From Deinococcus sp. Leaf326 (GTDB taxonomy: Bacteria; Deinococcota; Deinococci; Deinococcales; Deinococcaceae), in contig NZ_LMOM01000065.1 of NCBI RefSeq assembly GCF_001424185.1, positions 212,060 through 276,059 of the forward strand: a stretch of 64,000 nt of DNA. Reading direction: 5' to 3'. Positions within the stretch are counted from its first letter, which is position 1. Every line of letters begins with the position of its first letter. The position numbers were made by a program, and so were the translations under genes. This document shows, one piece after another, positions 1 through 15,938 of the stretch. Below the pieces are notes generated by a model, which made no database searches, was not told where the DNA came from, and saw nothing but the letters and a program-made list of their open reading frames with translations.

Positions 1-942
1 CTGGGCGCGGGCGGCTGGGGCACGGCCCTGGCCATCGCTGCCACCCGCGCCGGACGGCCGGCAACCCTGTGGGCGCGGCGCCCCGACTTCGCGGGCCGGC
101 TGAGTGAGGTCCGCGAGAACCGCGAGTACCTGCCGGGGGTGGCGCTACCCGGGGAGGTGACGGTCACGGCCGGGCTGGAGGAGGCGGTGGCGGGCGCCTC
201 CTTCGCCCTGGTCGTGGTGCCCAGCGTGGGCGTGCCAGACCTGCTGGACGCTCTACCCCGCTCGCTGGGACTGGTGCTGTGCGCCAAGGGACTGGCCCCC
301 GATGGCGGCGCATTGAGTGATCTGGCCGCCGGCCTGGGCTTCGGGCGCCTGGCGGTTCTGAGTGGTCCCAACCACGCCGAAGAGATCGGGCGTGGGCTGC
401 CGGCGGCCACCGTGGTCGCCAGCCGCGACGAGGCCCTGGCGGGGGCGGTGCAGGAAGCCCTGATGTCGCCCAGCCTGCGCGTGTATACGAGCAGCGACCT
501 CGTGGGCGTGGAGCTGGGGGGCGTCCTGAAAAACGTGATGGCTCTGGCCGCCGGGCTGGGAGACGGCCTGCGCCTGGGCGACAACGCCAAGGCTTCGCTG
601 CTCACCCGTGGCCTGCGCGAGATGAGCCGGTATCTCGTGAGCCTCGGCGCGCAGGAGGACACCATCTACGGCCTGAGCGGCCTGGGCGACCTGATCGCCA
701 CCGCTACCAGTCCGCACAGCCGCAACCGCGCGGCCGGCGAGGCCATCGCGCGCGGCGAGAACCCGCAGATGGGCGGCAAGGCCGTCGAGGGCCTGCGGAC
801 TGCCGGCCTGCTCGACGCCTGGGCAACCGCCCACGGCCACGACCTGCCCATCGTCCGGGCGGTGGCGCGCGTATGCGCAGGCGAGTGGACCCCCGAGCGC
901 GGCCTGAGCGAACTCATGGGCCGTGAGGCGAAGGCGGAGTAG
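1..942 (+). CDS. gpsA: Glycerol-3-phosphate dehydrogenase [NAD(P)+], 5' end missing
   Basis: The enzyme interconverts sn-glycerol 3-phosphate and dihydroxyacetone phosphate in the cytoplasm and feeds phospholipid synthesis. The frame is open from base 1, and the first visible residues [11 protein letters not shown] are the Rossmann nucleotide-binding loop, so only a few N-terminal residues lie outside the window. Visible family motifs are [18 protein letters not shown], the catalytic-lysine segment [17 protein letters not shown] (Lys near visible residue 177) and [17 protein letters not shown]. There are 313 visible residues, close to the family length. The gene converges on the methyltransferase that ends only 8 bases downstream on the other strand. 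Confidence 0.96.
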   Translation: MGAGGWGTALAIAATRAGRPATLWARRPDFAGRLSEVRENREYLPGVALPGEVTVTAGLEEAVAGASFALVVVPSVGVPDLLDALPRSLGLVLCAKGLAPDGGALSDLAAGLGFGRLAVLSGPNHAEEIGRGLPAATVVASRDEALAGAVQEALMSPSLRVYTSSDLVGVELGGVLKNVMALAAGLGDGLRLGDNAKASLLTRGLREMSRYLVSLGAQEDTIYGLSGLGDLIATATSPHSRNRAAGEAIARGENPQMGGKAVEGLRTAGLLDAWATAHGHDLPIVRAVARVCAGEWTPERGLSELMGREAKAE

Positions 943-950
943 GGTCCCCT

Positions 951-1718
951 TCAGTCTTCGGGCTTTTCCAGACGCACGACCAACATCGGCTCCGTATGGG
1001 CCAGCAGCTCACCGTCCGGGCCGACTTCCAGCCCAGCGCGCCCGCGCCCCTCGGGCGATAGATCAGCAGCCAGCGCGCGCAGTTCGGCCACCGCCGCCGC
1101 CGGCGTGCCGGCCGTCTCGGTCCACCACATGAAGTCCAGGCGATAGGGCACCACGGCGTCCCGGGCCCAGCGGAAGCCCACCGCCTCGGCCAGTTCTCGC
1201 CAGTCGTCCGCCGTGCGCTGCGTGAAGTGGCTGGGGTCGCGCAGGGTCTGGTAACGGTCTATCCACCGGCGCGTCTCGGAGTCGGGACTGATCTGGTCGG
1301 CCAGCACCAGCCGCCCGCCGGGGCGCAGCACCCGCCAGACCTCAGCCAGAAACTGCCCCACGTCCCGGAAGTGGTGGGGAGCGTGGCGCGAGGTGACGAG
1401 TGTGAACGACCCGTCCGCGAAGGGCAGCGCCTCGGCCGACCCGACCACGAAGCTGGCGTTGGCGCGGCTCTCGGCGGCGGCCCGCTCGCGTGCGTGGACC
1501 AGCATCTTCTGCGCGAGGTCCAGCCCCGTGACCTCGCGGACCAGCGGCGCCAGGGCCAGCGCCGTGTTGCCGGTGCCGGTCGCCACGTCCAGAGCCAGAT
1601 CGTCCGGGTGGGAGGCCGCGAACTCCAGCAGTACGGGCAGGCTGGCCCCGGCGCGGTGAACCTCGCTCGCAGCGTAACGGTCGGCCTGGGCATCGAACTG
1701 ACGGGCGCTGTCGGTCAT
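951..1718 (-). CDS. Class I SAM-dependent methyltransferase (UbiE/Methyltransf_11 type)
   Basis: This 255-residue protein carries the SAM-binding motif I, LALDVATGTGNTALAL, followed by GLDLA at the end of strand beta 2 and the post-motif VLRPGGRLVLADQISPD near residue 140. That arrangement is typical of small-molecule methyltransferases of the UbiE/Methyltransf_11 group. The substrate cannot be read from the sequence. It starts with ATG. It converges on gpsA and lies upstream of no obvious operon partner. The gap towards the oxidase genes holds a hairpin terminator. It is unlikely to be the true menaquinone methyltransferase, because no quinone genes are nearby, but this cannot be excluded. 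Confidence 0.85.
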   Translation of the reverse strand: MTDSARQFDAQADRYAASEVHRAGASLPVLLEFAASHPDDLALDVATGTGNTALALAPLVREVTGLDLAQKMLVHARERAAAESRANASFVVGSAEALPFADGSFTLVTSRHAPHHFRDVGQFLAEVWRVLRPGGRLVLADQISPDSETRRWIDRYQTLRDPSHFTQRTADDWRELAEAVGFRWARDAVVPYRLDFMWWTETAGTPAAAVAELRALAADLSPEGRGRAGLEVGPDGELLAHTEPMLVVRLEKPED

Positions 1719-1743
1719 GCCCGATGATGCGCCAAAACGAAGT

Positions 1744-1772
1744 GGGGGAAGGCCACCCTGCGGCCCTCCCCC
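1744..1772. terminator. Hairpin terminator after ctaD
   Basis: The arms GGGGGAAGGCC and GGCCCTCCCCC (11 bases, one mismatch) enclose a 7-base loop. It sits between the 3' end of the minus-strand oxidase operon and the start of the methyltransferase. There is no long T-run on either side. Confidence 0.6.
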
Positions 1773-1809
1773 CTGCTTCCTTCTGCCTTCTTCTGGTGCG
1801 CGCCTGCGG

Positions 1810-4268
<2,459 letters not shown>

Positions 4269-4272
<4 letters not shown>

Positions 4273-5501
4273 TGACCCACTCCCTGGCCGCCGTGGACGG
4301 GCGTGCCGCGCCAGTAGTCCGCTTCCTCGGGCAGCCTGAGGCTGCGCAGGTAGGCGGCGATGTCGTCGATTTCTTCGTCGGTCAGCGTGCCGCCCTTGGT
4401 GACCTTGCCGTTGATGACCGAGGTGCCGCCGTCATAGCGGGGCATCAGGCTGCCGGGCTTGACCACGGGGCTGTGCTTGAGCCAGGCGTGCAGTTCTGCT
4501 GCCGCCTTGGGTTCTTCCCAGTGCTGGGCCGTCATGGCTTCCCACATGCCGGCGCCCAGCGTGCGGCGGGTGCCGAAGAAGCTCAGGTCGGGGCCACTGA
4601 CGCCGCCCGCCGGGGTGCCCTGCACGCGGTGGCAGGCCGCGCAGGCGACTGCGCCGGTGCTGGACTTGCCCTGCATGAACAGCGCGTAGCCCGCCGCTTC
4701 CGGCGAACCGGCGGCCGGCGTGGGGGCCACGTAGGCCTTGGCGGCCGTCATGACCGTGTTGAAGCGGTCCTGGTCAAGCGCGATGACCTTGTAACGCATG
4801 TTGGCGTGCGAGGCGCCGCACAGCTGCGAGCAGTTGCCCTGGTACACGCCCGCGCGGTCGGTGTCCACTTCCCAGACCTTCTTCACGGTCGGGATGGCGG
4901 CGCGCTGACCGCCGATGTTCGGGGCCCAGAAGCCGTGGATGACGTCGCCGCTCGTCAGGGTGATGGCGACCTTCTGGCGGGTCGGCATGAGCATCTCGTT
5001 GCCGTTGGTCACGACGCCGCCGCCCTGGACAGCCGACGCCGGGTAGGCAAAGTTCCACCAGAACTGCCGGCCCAGGGTCTCGATGGCGACCGATTCCTTG
5101 CTGGTGGGGTTCAGGCGGGCCATGCTGCGCACCGTCAGGACGCTGAGGAACATGACGATGATGACCGGCACGACCACCAGGACGACTTCCAGGCGGTTGT
5201 TGCCGTGAAACTGCGCGGGCGCCTCGGTGTTGTTCTCCTCACGGAACTTGTTCACCGTGTAGAAGAGCGCCGCGGACACCCCGATGAAGATGATGACCGA
5301 CAGGGCGATGGCCCAGAGGCTCATCCCGAGGATCTCGCGGTTGTACGACGACGCCATGTCGCCGAGCGTGAGGGACTGGTTGCTCTGGCAGCCGCTCAGC
5401 AGCAGGCTGCCCAGGGCCGCGCCCGCGAGCGTCCAGGGCAAACGCCCCGGTCCGCTGCGCCGGCGCGACTCGCCTGGCCTCTGGTCATGGTTGGTATTCA
5501 A
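4269..5501 (-). CDS. ctaC: Cytochrome c oxidase subunit II with C-terminal cytochrome c domain
   Basis: The subunit accepts electrons from a c-type cytochrome through its own fused heme c and passes them to CuA. The order is: N-terminal signal/lipobox-like stretch ([12 protein letters not shown]), two transmembrane helices, the cupredoxin domain with CuA ligands in [16 protein letters not shown], then a cytochrome c domain with CAACH and a Met ligand in SLMPRYDG. This is the caa3 arrangement. Start choice: an AGGAG box lies 5 bases before a TTG at 5501, whereas the GTG at 5507 overlaps the box, so TTG is preferred (410 residues). A TAGACT -10 lies upstream at 5526-5531. It is first in the ctaC-ctaD operon. 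Confidence 0.95.
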
Positions 5502-5525
5502 CGTCACTCCTTTCCTGTTCGCCCC

Positions 5526-5531
5526 AGTCTA
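5526..5531 (-). promoter_or_regulatory. -10 box (TAGACT) of the ctaCD operon
   Basis: On the minus strand TTTAGACTGGGG lies about 25 bases before the ctaC start, followed by a GGAAAGGAG ribosome site. TAGACT recurs as the -10 of several other genes in the window. No clear -35 is visible. Confidence 0.55.
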
Positions 5532-5711
5532 AAGCGTCCCACAGCGAAATGCGCGCCGCCCAGACCCCCCGGCGGAGTCTGCGGTGTGAGCACGCGGGCC
5601 GAACACTCGACCGACCGGTCAGGCACACCCCCCATGAGAGCAGCTTGAGGGGTGGGCAAGTGTCCCCCGCCGCCTCTCACCCCTCCGGCACACACCCCGG
5701 TCCGGCGCACG

Positions 5712-5734
5712 AAAAACGGCCCCCGGAGGGACCG
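5712..5734 (-). terminator. Rho-independent terminator after ctaB
   Basis: Read on the minus strand, CGGTCCC and GGGGCCG (7 pairs, one G-U) enclose 4 bases and are followed by TTTTT. It lies just past the ctaB stop and separates the ctaAB operon from ctaCD. Confidence 0.75.
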
Positions 5735-5764
5735 CCACATGGGAAGTCTGAAGGAGACCGGCGA

Positions 5765-7677
<1,913 letters not shown>

Positions 7678-7856
7678 GCTCGTTCACCTTCCTCTGCGTT
7701 CCGGGCCACTTCTTCTATAAAGGGCCACGCCATTGACAGGGCATTGTACCTGCCCCCCAGGCCGGTAAATTGTCCCCCCTGTCCCGGTGGGCCTCTTTTG
7801 TCGGGCGCGTGGGCCGGACACCTGCCCCGGTACCTGCGCCCTAGACTGGCCGGGAT

Positions 7857-8333
7857 ATGGCCGAAACCATCAACCAGTGGGCCGTCATCACCATCGTGCT
7901 GAGCGGCATCGCCCTGGTGATCGGCGTCTATTTCATCCGTACCGGCAACCGCGAGGCGCACATGCGCGCCATGATCACGGCCAGCACGCTGGCGACCATC
8001 TTTCTCGTGCTGTACCTCACCCGCCTGGGCCTGGGCTACGAGAAGAAATATATCGGGCCCTACCGGGGCGCCTACTTCGCGCTGCTCATCAGCCACATCA
8101 TCCTGGCCGCCGCCAACCTGCCGCTGGCCCTGGGCGCCCTGTGGAACGCCTGGAAGGGTCTGAAGGCCGCCGGCAATCTGGGGAATATCTCGGCCCCCGT
8201 CGCCGCCACATACTTCCGCCGTCACCGCGCCTGGGTCCGCTGGACGGTGCCGGTGTGGCTGTACGTCGCCGTGACGGGCTGGATCATCTACCTGCTGCTC
8301 AGGAGCTACGGCGAAGTGATCAAGGGGGGCTGA
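7857..8333 (+). CDS. DUF420 membrane protein, probable oxidase assembly factor (CtaM/YozB-like)
   Basis: The 158-residue protein has four predicted transmembrane helices and the DUF420 pattern of conserved residues: [13 protein letters not shown] in a loop, [10 protein letters not shown] in helix three and [16 protein letters not shown] before helix four. In Firmicutes the DUF420 protein CtaM/YozB is needed for maturation of heme-copper oxidases. Here its position next to ctaA and ctaCD makes the same role likely (inference). A TAGACT -10 (7842-7847) lies 9 bases before the ATG, suggesting a leaderless or very short-leader mRNA. Confidence 0.82.
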   Translation: MAETINQWAVITIVLSGIALVIGVYFIRTGNREAHMRAMITASTLATIFLVLYLTRLGLGYEKKYIGPYRGAYFALLISHIILAAANLPLALGALWNAWKGLKAAGNLGNISAPVAATYFRRHRAWVRWTVPVWLYVAVTGWIIYLLLRSYGEVIKGG

Positions 8334-8392
8334 GCCGCTACGCCGGGGAACGTAGCCGGCAGAAGTCGAGGCCCCCGAGCTGACGAACAGGT

Positions 8393-8689
8393 CTAATTAA
8401 AATCGGGGCTGACGTGTGCCGCCGCTACGATGATCTTTCGCTTGAACTCTGAATATCTCTTTTCGGTCAGCCGTCTGACGCGTATGCTCCTGAAAAACTC
8501 GTTGACCTCGGCAAGGGTGATGTTTTCACTCTCTAGGCGTTTGATTTCCTTGGAAAGGCAGACTAGGTTATCGAAAACTTTCAGCCTGATCATCTGGCTC
8601 AAGATTCCGCCGAGGTCCTCGAAATCGTAAGCGTCGTTGAACCAGGTCGTCATGAAGTTTTCCAGGTCGGGATAATCGTCCGCCAACAT
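8393..8689 (-). CDS. Small orphan protein, possibly CdiI-type immunity protein
   Basis: From the ATG at 8689 this encodes 98 residues beginning MLADDYPDLENFMTTWF. The opening aromatic/acidic pattern (YPDLENF, then WFND) resembles the start of contact-dependent growth inhibition immunity proteins (CdiI_2 type); the rest is helical and charged. No CdiA-like toxin or other polymorphic-toxin gene is in the window. Codon use is visibly AT-richer than all neighbours, which suggests horizontal acquisition. The frame stays open upstream to 8914, but that part is GC-rich and overlaps panB. The start is not certain: an AGGA lies directly against the ATG, closer than normal. Confidence 0.55.
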   Translation of the reverse strand: MLADDYPDLENFMTTWFNDAYDFEDLGGILSQMIRLKVFDNLVCLSKEIKRLESENITLAEVNEFFRSIRVRRLTEKRYSEFKRKIIVAAAHVSPDFN

Positions 8690-8762
8690 TCCTGCATCGT
8701 CCCACGGCCGATCTCGAAGTGGTGGACTGCTCAACCGTGGTGCGCGTCGCGCCCAAAGACTC

Positions 8763-8776
8763 GCCGACCGGTCGGC
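8763..8776. repeat. 14-bp perfect palindrome upstream of panB
   Basis: GCCGACCGGTCGGC lies about 75 bases before panB, in the gap between panB and the divergent small gene. It could be an operator or just a GC-rich palindrome. Confidence 0.3.
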
Positions 8777-8837
8777 GGCTTCTGCCGCACCTCCGACAGT
8801 GAGGCAGGCCGTTCCACGGAGCGCAACTTCTGGGTGA

Positions 8838-8843
8838 TACCCT
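8838..8843 (+). promoter_or_regulatory. -10 box of panB, leaderless layout
   Basis: TACCCT ends 6 bases before the ATG at 8850, and there is no Shine-Dalgarno sequence. Transcription would begin at or next to the start codon. Confidence 0.5.
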
Positions 8844-8849
8844 CGCCGC

Positions 8850-9680
8850 ATGTCCCCTAGCAAGCGCAGCGTGCCCGAGCTGATGGCCTCGGCTGACCCT
8901 CTGGTAATGGTCACGGCCTACGACTACCCCGGCGGCCGGCATGCCGAGGCGGCGGGCGTGGACCTGATCCTAGTGGGCGACAGCCTGGGCAACGTGGTGC
9001 TGGGCTACGACAGCACGGCCCCCGTGACCCTGGCCGACATGATCCACCACGGCAGGGCCGTGCGCCGCGGCGCGCCGAACACCTTTCTGGTCGTGGACCT
9101 GCCCTTCGGGACGTACCACACCGGAGTCCACGACGCGATGCGCCACGCCGTCCGCGTCATCCAGGAGACGGGGGCCGACGCCCTAAAGCTGGAAGGCTCG
9201 ACGCCCGAGGTACTGGACGTGGTCGGCACGCTGACCCGCAACGGCATTCCGGTGATGGGTCACGTCGGCCTGATGCCTCAGACCGCCACCGCGCAGGGCG
9301 GTTTGACCGTGCAGGGCAAGGACGACGCCTCAGCGCGCCGCACCCTGGACGGCGCGCTGGCCCTGCAAGACGCCGGGGCCTTTTCCGCCGTGCTCGAGGC
9401 GATACCGGCGCGGCTGGCCCGCCTCATCACCGAGCGGCTGACCATTCCGACCATCGGTATCGGGGCGGGGGTGCACTGCCGGGGGCAGGTACTCGTCACG
9501 CACGACCTGCTGGGCGTGTACGAGGGCGAGCACAAGAAGATCGCCAAGCGCTATGCCGAGGTCGGACAGGTCTCGCGCGAGGCTATCGCGGCGTATGCAG
9601 CCGAGGTCCGGGGGCGGACCTTCCCGGCCAAGGAGAACAGCTTCGTGATGAAGGATGACGTGCTGGACAAGTTGTACTGA
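8850..9680 (+). CDS. panB: 3-methyl-2-oxobutanoate hydroxymethyltransferase
   Basis: The enzyme transfers a one-carbon unit from methylene-tetrahydrofolate to 2-oxoisovalerate, the first committed step to pantothenate and coenzyme A. The 276-residue protein is family length. Metal and substrate motifs are [49 protein letters not shown] (catalytic Glu) and [16 protein letters not shown]. The start is supported by a -10 box 6 bases upstream. panC and panD are not adjacent. The gene is followed by a hairpin at 9709-9731. Confidence 0.97.
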   Translation: MSPSKRSVPELMASADPLVMVTAYDYPGGRHAEAAGVDLILVGDSLGNVVLGYDSTAPVTLADMIHHGRAVRRGAPNTFLVVDLPFGTYHTGVHDAMRHAVRVIQETGADALKLEGSTPEVLDVVGTLTRNGIPVMGHVGLMPQTATAQGGLTVQGKDDASARRTLDGALALQDAGAFSAVLEAIPARLARLITERLTIPTIGIGAGVHCRGQVLVTHDLLGVYEGEHKKIAKRYAEVGQVSREAIAAYAAEVRGRTFPAKENSFVMKDDVLDKLY

Positions 9681-9708
9681 GCAGGATTGACGCTTCTGGT
9701 TCCCCAAC

Positions 9709-9731
9709 CCCCTATCCCTGAGGGACAGGGG
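9709..9731 (+). terminator. Hairpin after panB
   Basis: CCCCTATCCC and GGGACAGGGG pair around a 3-base loop with one mismatch, about 30 bases past the panB stop. There is no T-run. The rest of 9732-9916 shows nothing recognisable. Confidence 0.45.
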
Positions 9732-9910
9732 AGCCAGGCGCTGCGCTCGGCAAGAGTCGTACCGGAAGTCGGCGGAGCGGCTCTGTTCTGCGGCGTCGGC
9801 TCCGTTCGGGGTCACCCTCAGCCCGTTTGGAATGGCCCGAGCTTTCGCCGCCTCTACGAGTCGCACCCGACAAGCCTTTCCGCCTTCCCCACTCCCCACA
9901 TCCCACAACC

Positions 9911-9942
9911 AAAAAAGGGAGCCGCACAGGCTCCCCTCTTTT
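9911..9942. terminator. Bidirectional rho-independent terminator
   Basis: GGGAGCC and GGCTCCC pair around the loop GCACA. A run of six A lies on the left and a T-rich run on the right, so it can end both panB transcription and the minus-strand AAA+ gene. Confidence 0.85.
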
Positions 9943-9951
9943 TTCCTTTTC

Positions 9952-11412
<1,461 letters not shown>

Positions 11413-11501
11413 GTTGGGCGGAAAGTAGCACGCGCTCCGGCGGGGGAATGTGCGGCAGACAGAGATGCGGGGAAGTGTGGGCCGGGGGCGTCTCCCGCCG
11501 C

Positions 11502-11999
11502 CTACCCGCCCGAAGCGTTGCTCGCCGCCGAGGCCTGCTGGTCGTCTTCGAGCACCTTGTAGGCGCACACCGCCGCGAGCGCCGCGACCTCGGTGGGGGT
11601 ATCCCCTACCTCCAGCTCGACGTCCTTGCCCTCGAAGGTCCCGCCGATACGCCCCCGCAGGCGGCCCCGGTTCAGGGTCAGGTCCACGTCCTTGCCGTCC
11701 AGCCGCCCGGAAAAGCGCCCCCTGACCCGGCCGGCGGCCAGGGTCAGCTCCACGTCGTCGCCGTCGAAGCGGCCCCCCAGACGCACCTGCACCCGCGCCG
11801 GCCCCAGGTCACCCGCAGCGTCAAACCCGTGAACATGGCCGCCGACGCGCCCGTCTACCCGCCCACCTCCGCAGCCCAGCCGGATGTCCTTGCCCTGGAT
11901 GTGGCCGCCGATGCGCCCGGAGAGCCGCTCGCCGTCCCAGTGGGCGTCCAGGTCGTAGCCGTGCACCGCGCCGCCGATCCTTCCCGTCAGGTCACTCAT
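11502..11999 (-). CDS. Small protein built of six approximately 22-residue Gly-rich repeats
   Basis: From the ATG at 11999 the gene encodes 165 residues. After MSDLT come six tandem units of 21-23 residues, each beginning GRIGG or a variant and containing a GKD/GYD turn: [66 protein letters not shown]. The alternation of hydrophobic residues and Gly/Asp turns suggests a beta-solenoid or beta-roll. The C-terminus ([19 protein letters not shown]) is a short helix. No signal peptide is seen. I do not recognise the family. The open frame reaches further upstream, but that section is Arg/Pro-rich shadow sequence. Confidence 0.7.
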   Translation of the reverse strand: MSDLTGRIGGAVHGYDLDAHWDGERLSGRIGGHIQGKDIRLGCGGGRVDGRVGGHVHGFDAAGDLGPARVQVRLGGRFDGDDVELTLAAGRVRGRFSGRLDGKDVDLTLNRGRLRGRIGGTFEGKDVELEVGDTPTEVAALAAVCAYKVLEDDQQASAASNASGG

Positions 12000-12069
12000 G
12001 CCCCCAGGTACGGGGGCCGGAGCGCCGGGGTTGCGGGAACGTCCACCCGGCCGTTCACGTACCCCTGAC

Positions 12070-12408
12070 ATGAGTGCTCCGTCTCCCCTCGTTGCGTCCA
12101 CACCTCTCCTCCTGACGGCCGGGCTGGTGGGTCTATTGACCCTCCTGGGCCTGACCGGGGTCCTGGAACCCGCGCAGGCCGTGAAGTTCGGCCAGTACGC
12201 CCTGATGTTCGGCTGGCTGTGGCTGCTCGCCGAGCGCAAGATGCCGACCCGCTGGGGCTTCATGCTGAGCCTGGGCTGGGTACTGGGGGTCATGGGGGCG
12301 GCGCAGGCCCTCGGCGGCGCCCTGCCGGCAGGGCTGGGCAGCCTGGGGGCCGTCTCGGCTCTGGCGGCCCTGTGGGCCTTCACGCGAGTACCCGTGCACA
12401 CGACCTGA
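12070..12408 (+). CDS. Small hydrophobic membrane protein, unknown function
   Basis: The gene encodes 112 residues with three or four predicted transmembrane helices (LLLTAGLVGLLTLLGLTG; VKFGQYALMFGWLWLL; FMLSLGWVLGVMGAAQAL; LGSLGAVSALAALWAF). There is no family motif I can name. It starts at ATG 12070, 70 bases from the divergent repeat-protein gene, so the two may share a control region. It is followed by another small gene 72 bases on. Confidence 0.65.
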   Translation: MSAPSPLVASTPLLLTAGLVGLLTLLGLTGVLEPAQAVKFGQYALMFGWLWLLAERKMPTRWGFMLSLGWVLGVMGAAQALGGALPAGLGSLGAVSALAALWAFTRVPVHTT

Positions 12409-12480
12409 CCGGCGGGGCGTCTCAACGCGCCTGCATGTTCTTCCCAGAGGTCACATGCGGCGCGCCGTTACGGTGCTTCT

Positions 12481-12975
12481 GTGCGCCCTCTGCTGATGAC
12501 CGCCCTGATGCTCCTGCCCCTCGCCGCGCTGTCCACGGCGGGCGCCGCCGACCTGAACTGCTCCGGGACCATCTCGGGCCGTACGGTCAACAGCGACGTG
12601 AAGGTGCGGCCGGGCGCGACCTGCACACTGACCAACGTGCGCGTCAACGGCGACGTGGAGGTCGGGCGCGGCTCCAGCGTGACCCTCACCAACTCGCAGG
12701 TGGAGGGCAACGTGGAATCCGAGGACGGCTTTGGCCGCATCACTCTGAACGGCAGTGTGGTCGCGGGCGATGTGGAGGCCGAACGCGGCGGCGCAGTCAG
12801 CCTGTCTAACACCCGGGTGGCAGGTGACGTCGAACTGGAACGCAACCGGGGCGCCCTGAGCCTGAACCGCGTGACCGTACAGGGCGACCTCAAGTGCGAG
12901 GCCAACGCGGCGGTCCCACGCGGCGCCAACAACCGCGTGCAGGGCAACCGCGAGGGCCAGTGCGCCCGGCTGTGA
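12481..12975 (+). CDS. Secreted repeat protein, beta-helix-like
   Basis: The 164-residue product begins with a signal peptide (MRPLLMTALMLLPLAALSTAGAA). The mature part repeats a motif of the form NxxVxGDVEVExGxxVTLxN about five times (TNVRVNGDVEV, TNSQVEGNVES, NGSVVAGDVEA, SNTRVAGDVEL, NRVTVQGDLKC), as expected for a small right-handed beta-helix. Cysteines near the start and end of the mature protein (LNCSG, TCTL, LKCEA, GQCAR) could form disulfides. The GTG start is supported by a TACGGT box 6 bases upstream. The function is unknown; export to the envelope is likely. Confidence 0.75.
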   Translation: MRPLLMTALMLLPLAALSTAGAADLNCSGTISGRTVNSDVKVRPGATCTLTNVRVNGDVEVGRGSSVTLTNSQVEGNVESEDGFGRITLNGSVVAGDVEAERGGAVSLSNTRVAGDVELERNRGALSLNRVTVQGDLKCEANAAVPRGANNRVQGNREGQCARL

Positions 12976-12990
12976 GGCCCTGATCCACAC

Positions 12991-13041
12991 AGCGAGAAGG
13001 GGAAGGAGAGCGGCGGTGGCCCTCTCCTTCCCCTTCTCGCT
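12991..13041. terminator. Long perfect hairpin between convergent genes
   Basis: Bases 12991-13010 and 13022-13041 are exact inverse complements, a 20-bp perfect stem with an 11-base loop. It lies between two convergent genes and probably ends both transcripts. Confidence 0.75.
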
Positions 13042-13048
13042 CCGCCAT

Positions 13049-14434
13049 TTATTTGGGCATGAGCTTATGCAGTTCGATCCCCAGGGCCGTGCGGTTGGGG
13101 AATCCGGGCCAGTAGGTATCGTCCGGCTTGAGGCTGCCGTCGGCGTTGCGGCTGTATTTGCCGTCCTGCGCGACCGGAACCTTCACGTCGAGATACGTGG
13201 CGCGGTCGGCCATCCCCTTGAGTTTCAGGTCCAGGAAGGCCGTCACGAAATGCATGTTCAGGTCGTTGAGGCGGGCGGAGTCCCACGCGGGTTCGGCGTA
13301 GCGCATGAACTCGTCGAAGTTCACGTAGCTCGCGTCGGGAGCCCGGTTGGGAGCGGAGTTGTGCCGGGCGTTCTGGTAGGTCAGGAGGTAGCGTTCGCTG
13401 TTCACGGCGTTCTCGAATAGCGACTTGACGCCGCCCTCATAGCCGGCCACGTCGTCGTGATCGCCCACAATGAACAGCGAGGGCACCTTCAGGCCCGCCA
13501 GGCCCGCCGCGTCCCAGAAGCCAAAGGGCGCGCCGAAGTTGACCCCGATGGATTTCACGGCCGCGTCGCCGCCCCAGGGCGCGAAGGCCACCATCGCCTT
13601 GAAGCGCGGGTCCACCGTGTAGGCGCCGGTCTGACGCACGGCCAGGGCGTTCTGCGGCACCAGCGGCATGATCTGCGGCGCGAAGCCCGCACCCAGCGTG
13701 TTGAGCGCGCCGTAGCCGCCCATGCTGTAGCCCACCAGGCCCACGTTGTCGGTGTTGACCAGGCCGCTCAGGAAGCTGCCGCTGTCCGGCGCGCCGAGTC
13801 TGCTCAGCTCGCCCAGCACGAAGTTGTCGTCGAGCGGACGGTTGAGCAGCGTGCTCGCAAAGGCGCCCCGGTCGGCATGGGTGCTGTCGGTGTGGTCGAT
13901 AGCCGCCACCACGTAGCCCTTGCTGGCCAGGTTCTCGCCGAGGTAGCTCAGGAGATACCGGCTGCCGGGGTAGCCGTGCGACACGATCACCAGCGGGTAC
14001 CCGCCCTGGGGCGCGCCCAGGGTGCGGGTGGGGGCGCTCCGCGTGGCGCGGCCCTGAAAAGTGAAGGGCACGACTGGGCGCTTGGGGTCGCCGGGGCCGC
14101 TGCCCAGCACCTCCTGGTAGGTGACCCGCCCGGCGCCGCTGGGGCCGGGGGCCGGATACCAGATTTCGGCCGTCAACGGGCGGTCGTAGCGGGGAATGGC
14201 CCCTTCCTTGGGAGCGTTGACGATGTCGAGCTGACCGGGATTGACCATCTGGATGGTCTGCACGCCCACGGCGTAGGCGCCGCGCGCGCTCAGGGCCGGG
14301 GCGTCGGGACGGGGATCACCAAGCATGCCGGACAGTTTGGGGGACATGGGCGCGGCAGGCATCGCCTGGGCAGCGGCGCCGGACGCGGCGCCCAGGAGAG
14401 CAAGGCAGACCAACAGGGAAGCAGAACGGATCAT
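13049..14434 (-). CDS. Secreted alpha/beta hydrolase (PAF-acetylhydrolase/dienelactone hydrolase-like)
   Basis: The 461-residue protein starts with a signal peptide ([24 protein letters not shown]). The hydrolase fold shows the oxyanion segment [15 protein letters not shown], the nucleophile elbow VGYSMGGYG (Ser in GYSMG), a candidate acid in [11 protein letters not shown] and a candidate His in NARHNSAP. The region [12 protein letters not shown] fits PAF-acetylhydrolase-like esterases. The substrate cannot be read. The start at 14434 follows a GGAGGT ribosome site and gives a good signal peptide; upstream codons would overlap the gatB promoter. It is divergent from gatB. Confidence 0.85.
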   Translation of the reverse strand: MIRSASLLVCLALLGAASGAAAQAMPAAPMSPKLSGMLGDPRPDAPALSARGAYAVGVQTIQMVNPGQLDIVNAPKEGAIPRYDRPLTAEIWYPAPGPSGAGRVTYQEVLGSGPGDPKRPVVPFTFQGRATRSAPTRTLGAPQGGYPLVIVSHGYPGSRYLLSYLGENLASKGYVVAAIDHTDSTHADRGAFASTLLNRPLDDNFVLGELSRLGAPDSGSFLSGLVNTDNVGLVGYSMGGYGALNTLGAGFAPQIMPLVPQNALAVRQTGAYTVDPRFKAMVAFAPWGGDAAVKSIGVNFGAPFGFWDAAGLAGLKVPSLFIVGDHDDVAGYEGGVKSLFENAVNSERYLLTYQNARHNSAPNRAPDASYVNFDEFMRYAEPAWDSARLNDLNMHFVTAFLDLKLKGMADRATYLDVKVPVAQDGKYSRNADGSLKPDDTYWPGFPNRTALGIELHKLMPK

Positions 14435-14506
14435 GGGTAGACCTCCAGCAGAACTCTCGGGTTGTAATGCCTGAGCAGCATACCCGCTCAGGTGACGGCG
14501 CAGCAG

Positions 14507-14512
14507 TATTCT
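14507..14512 (+). promoter_or_regulatory. -10 box of gatB, leaderless layout
   Basis: TATTCT ends 7 bases before the gatB ATG, with no Shine-Dalgarno sequence between. Confidence 0.55.
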
Positions 14513-14519
14513 CTGTGTC

Positions 14520-15934
<1,415 letters not shown>

Positions 15935-15938
<4 letters not shown>

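Noticed and set aside
8690..8914. 75-codon N-terminal extension of the orphan small protein.
   Set aside because: It is GC-rich and Arg/Ala-rich, unlike the rest, and overlaps panB and its -10 box.
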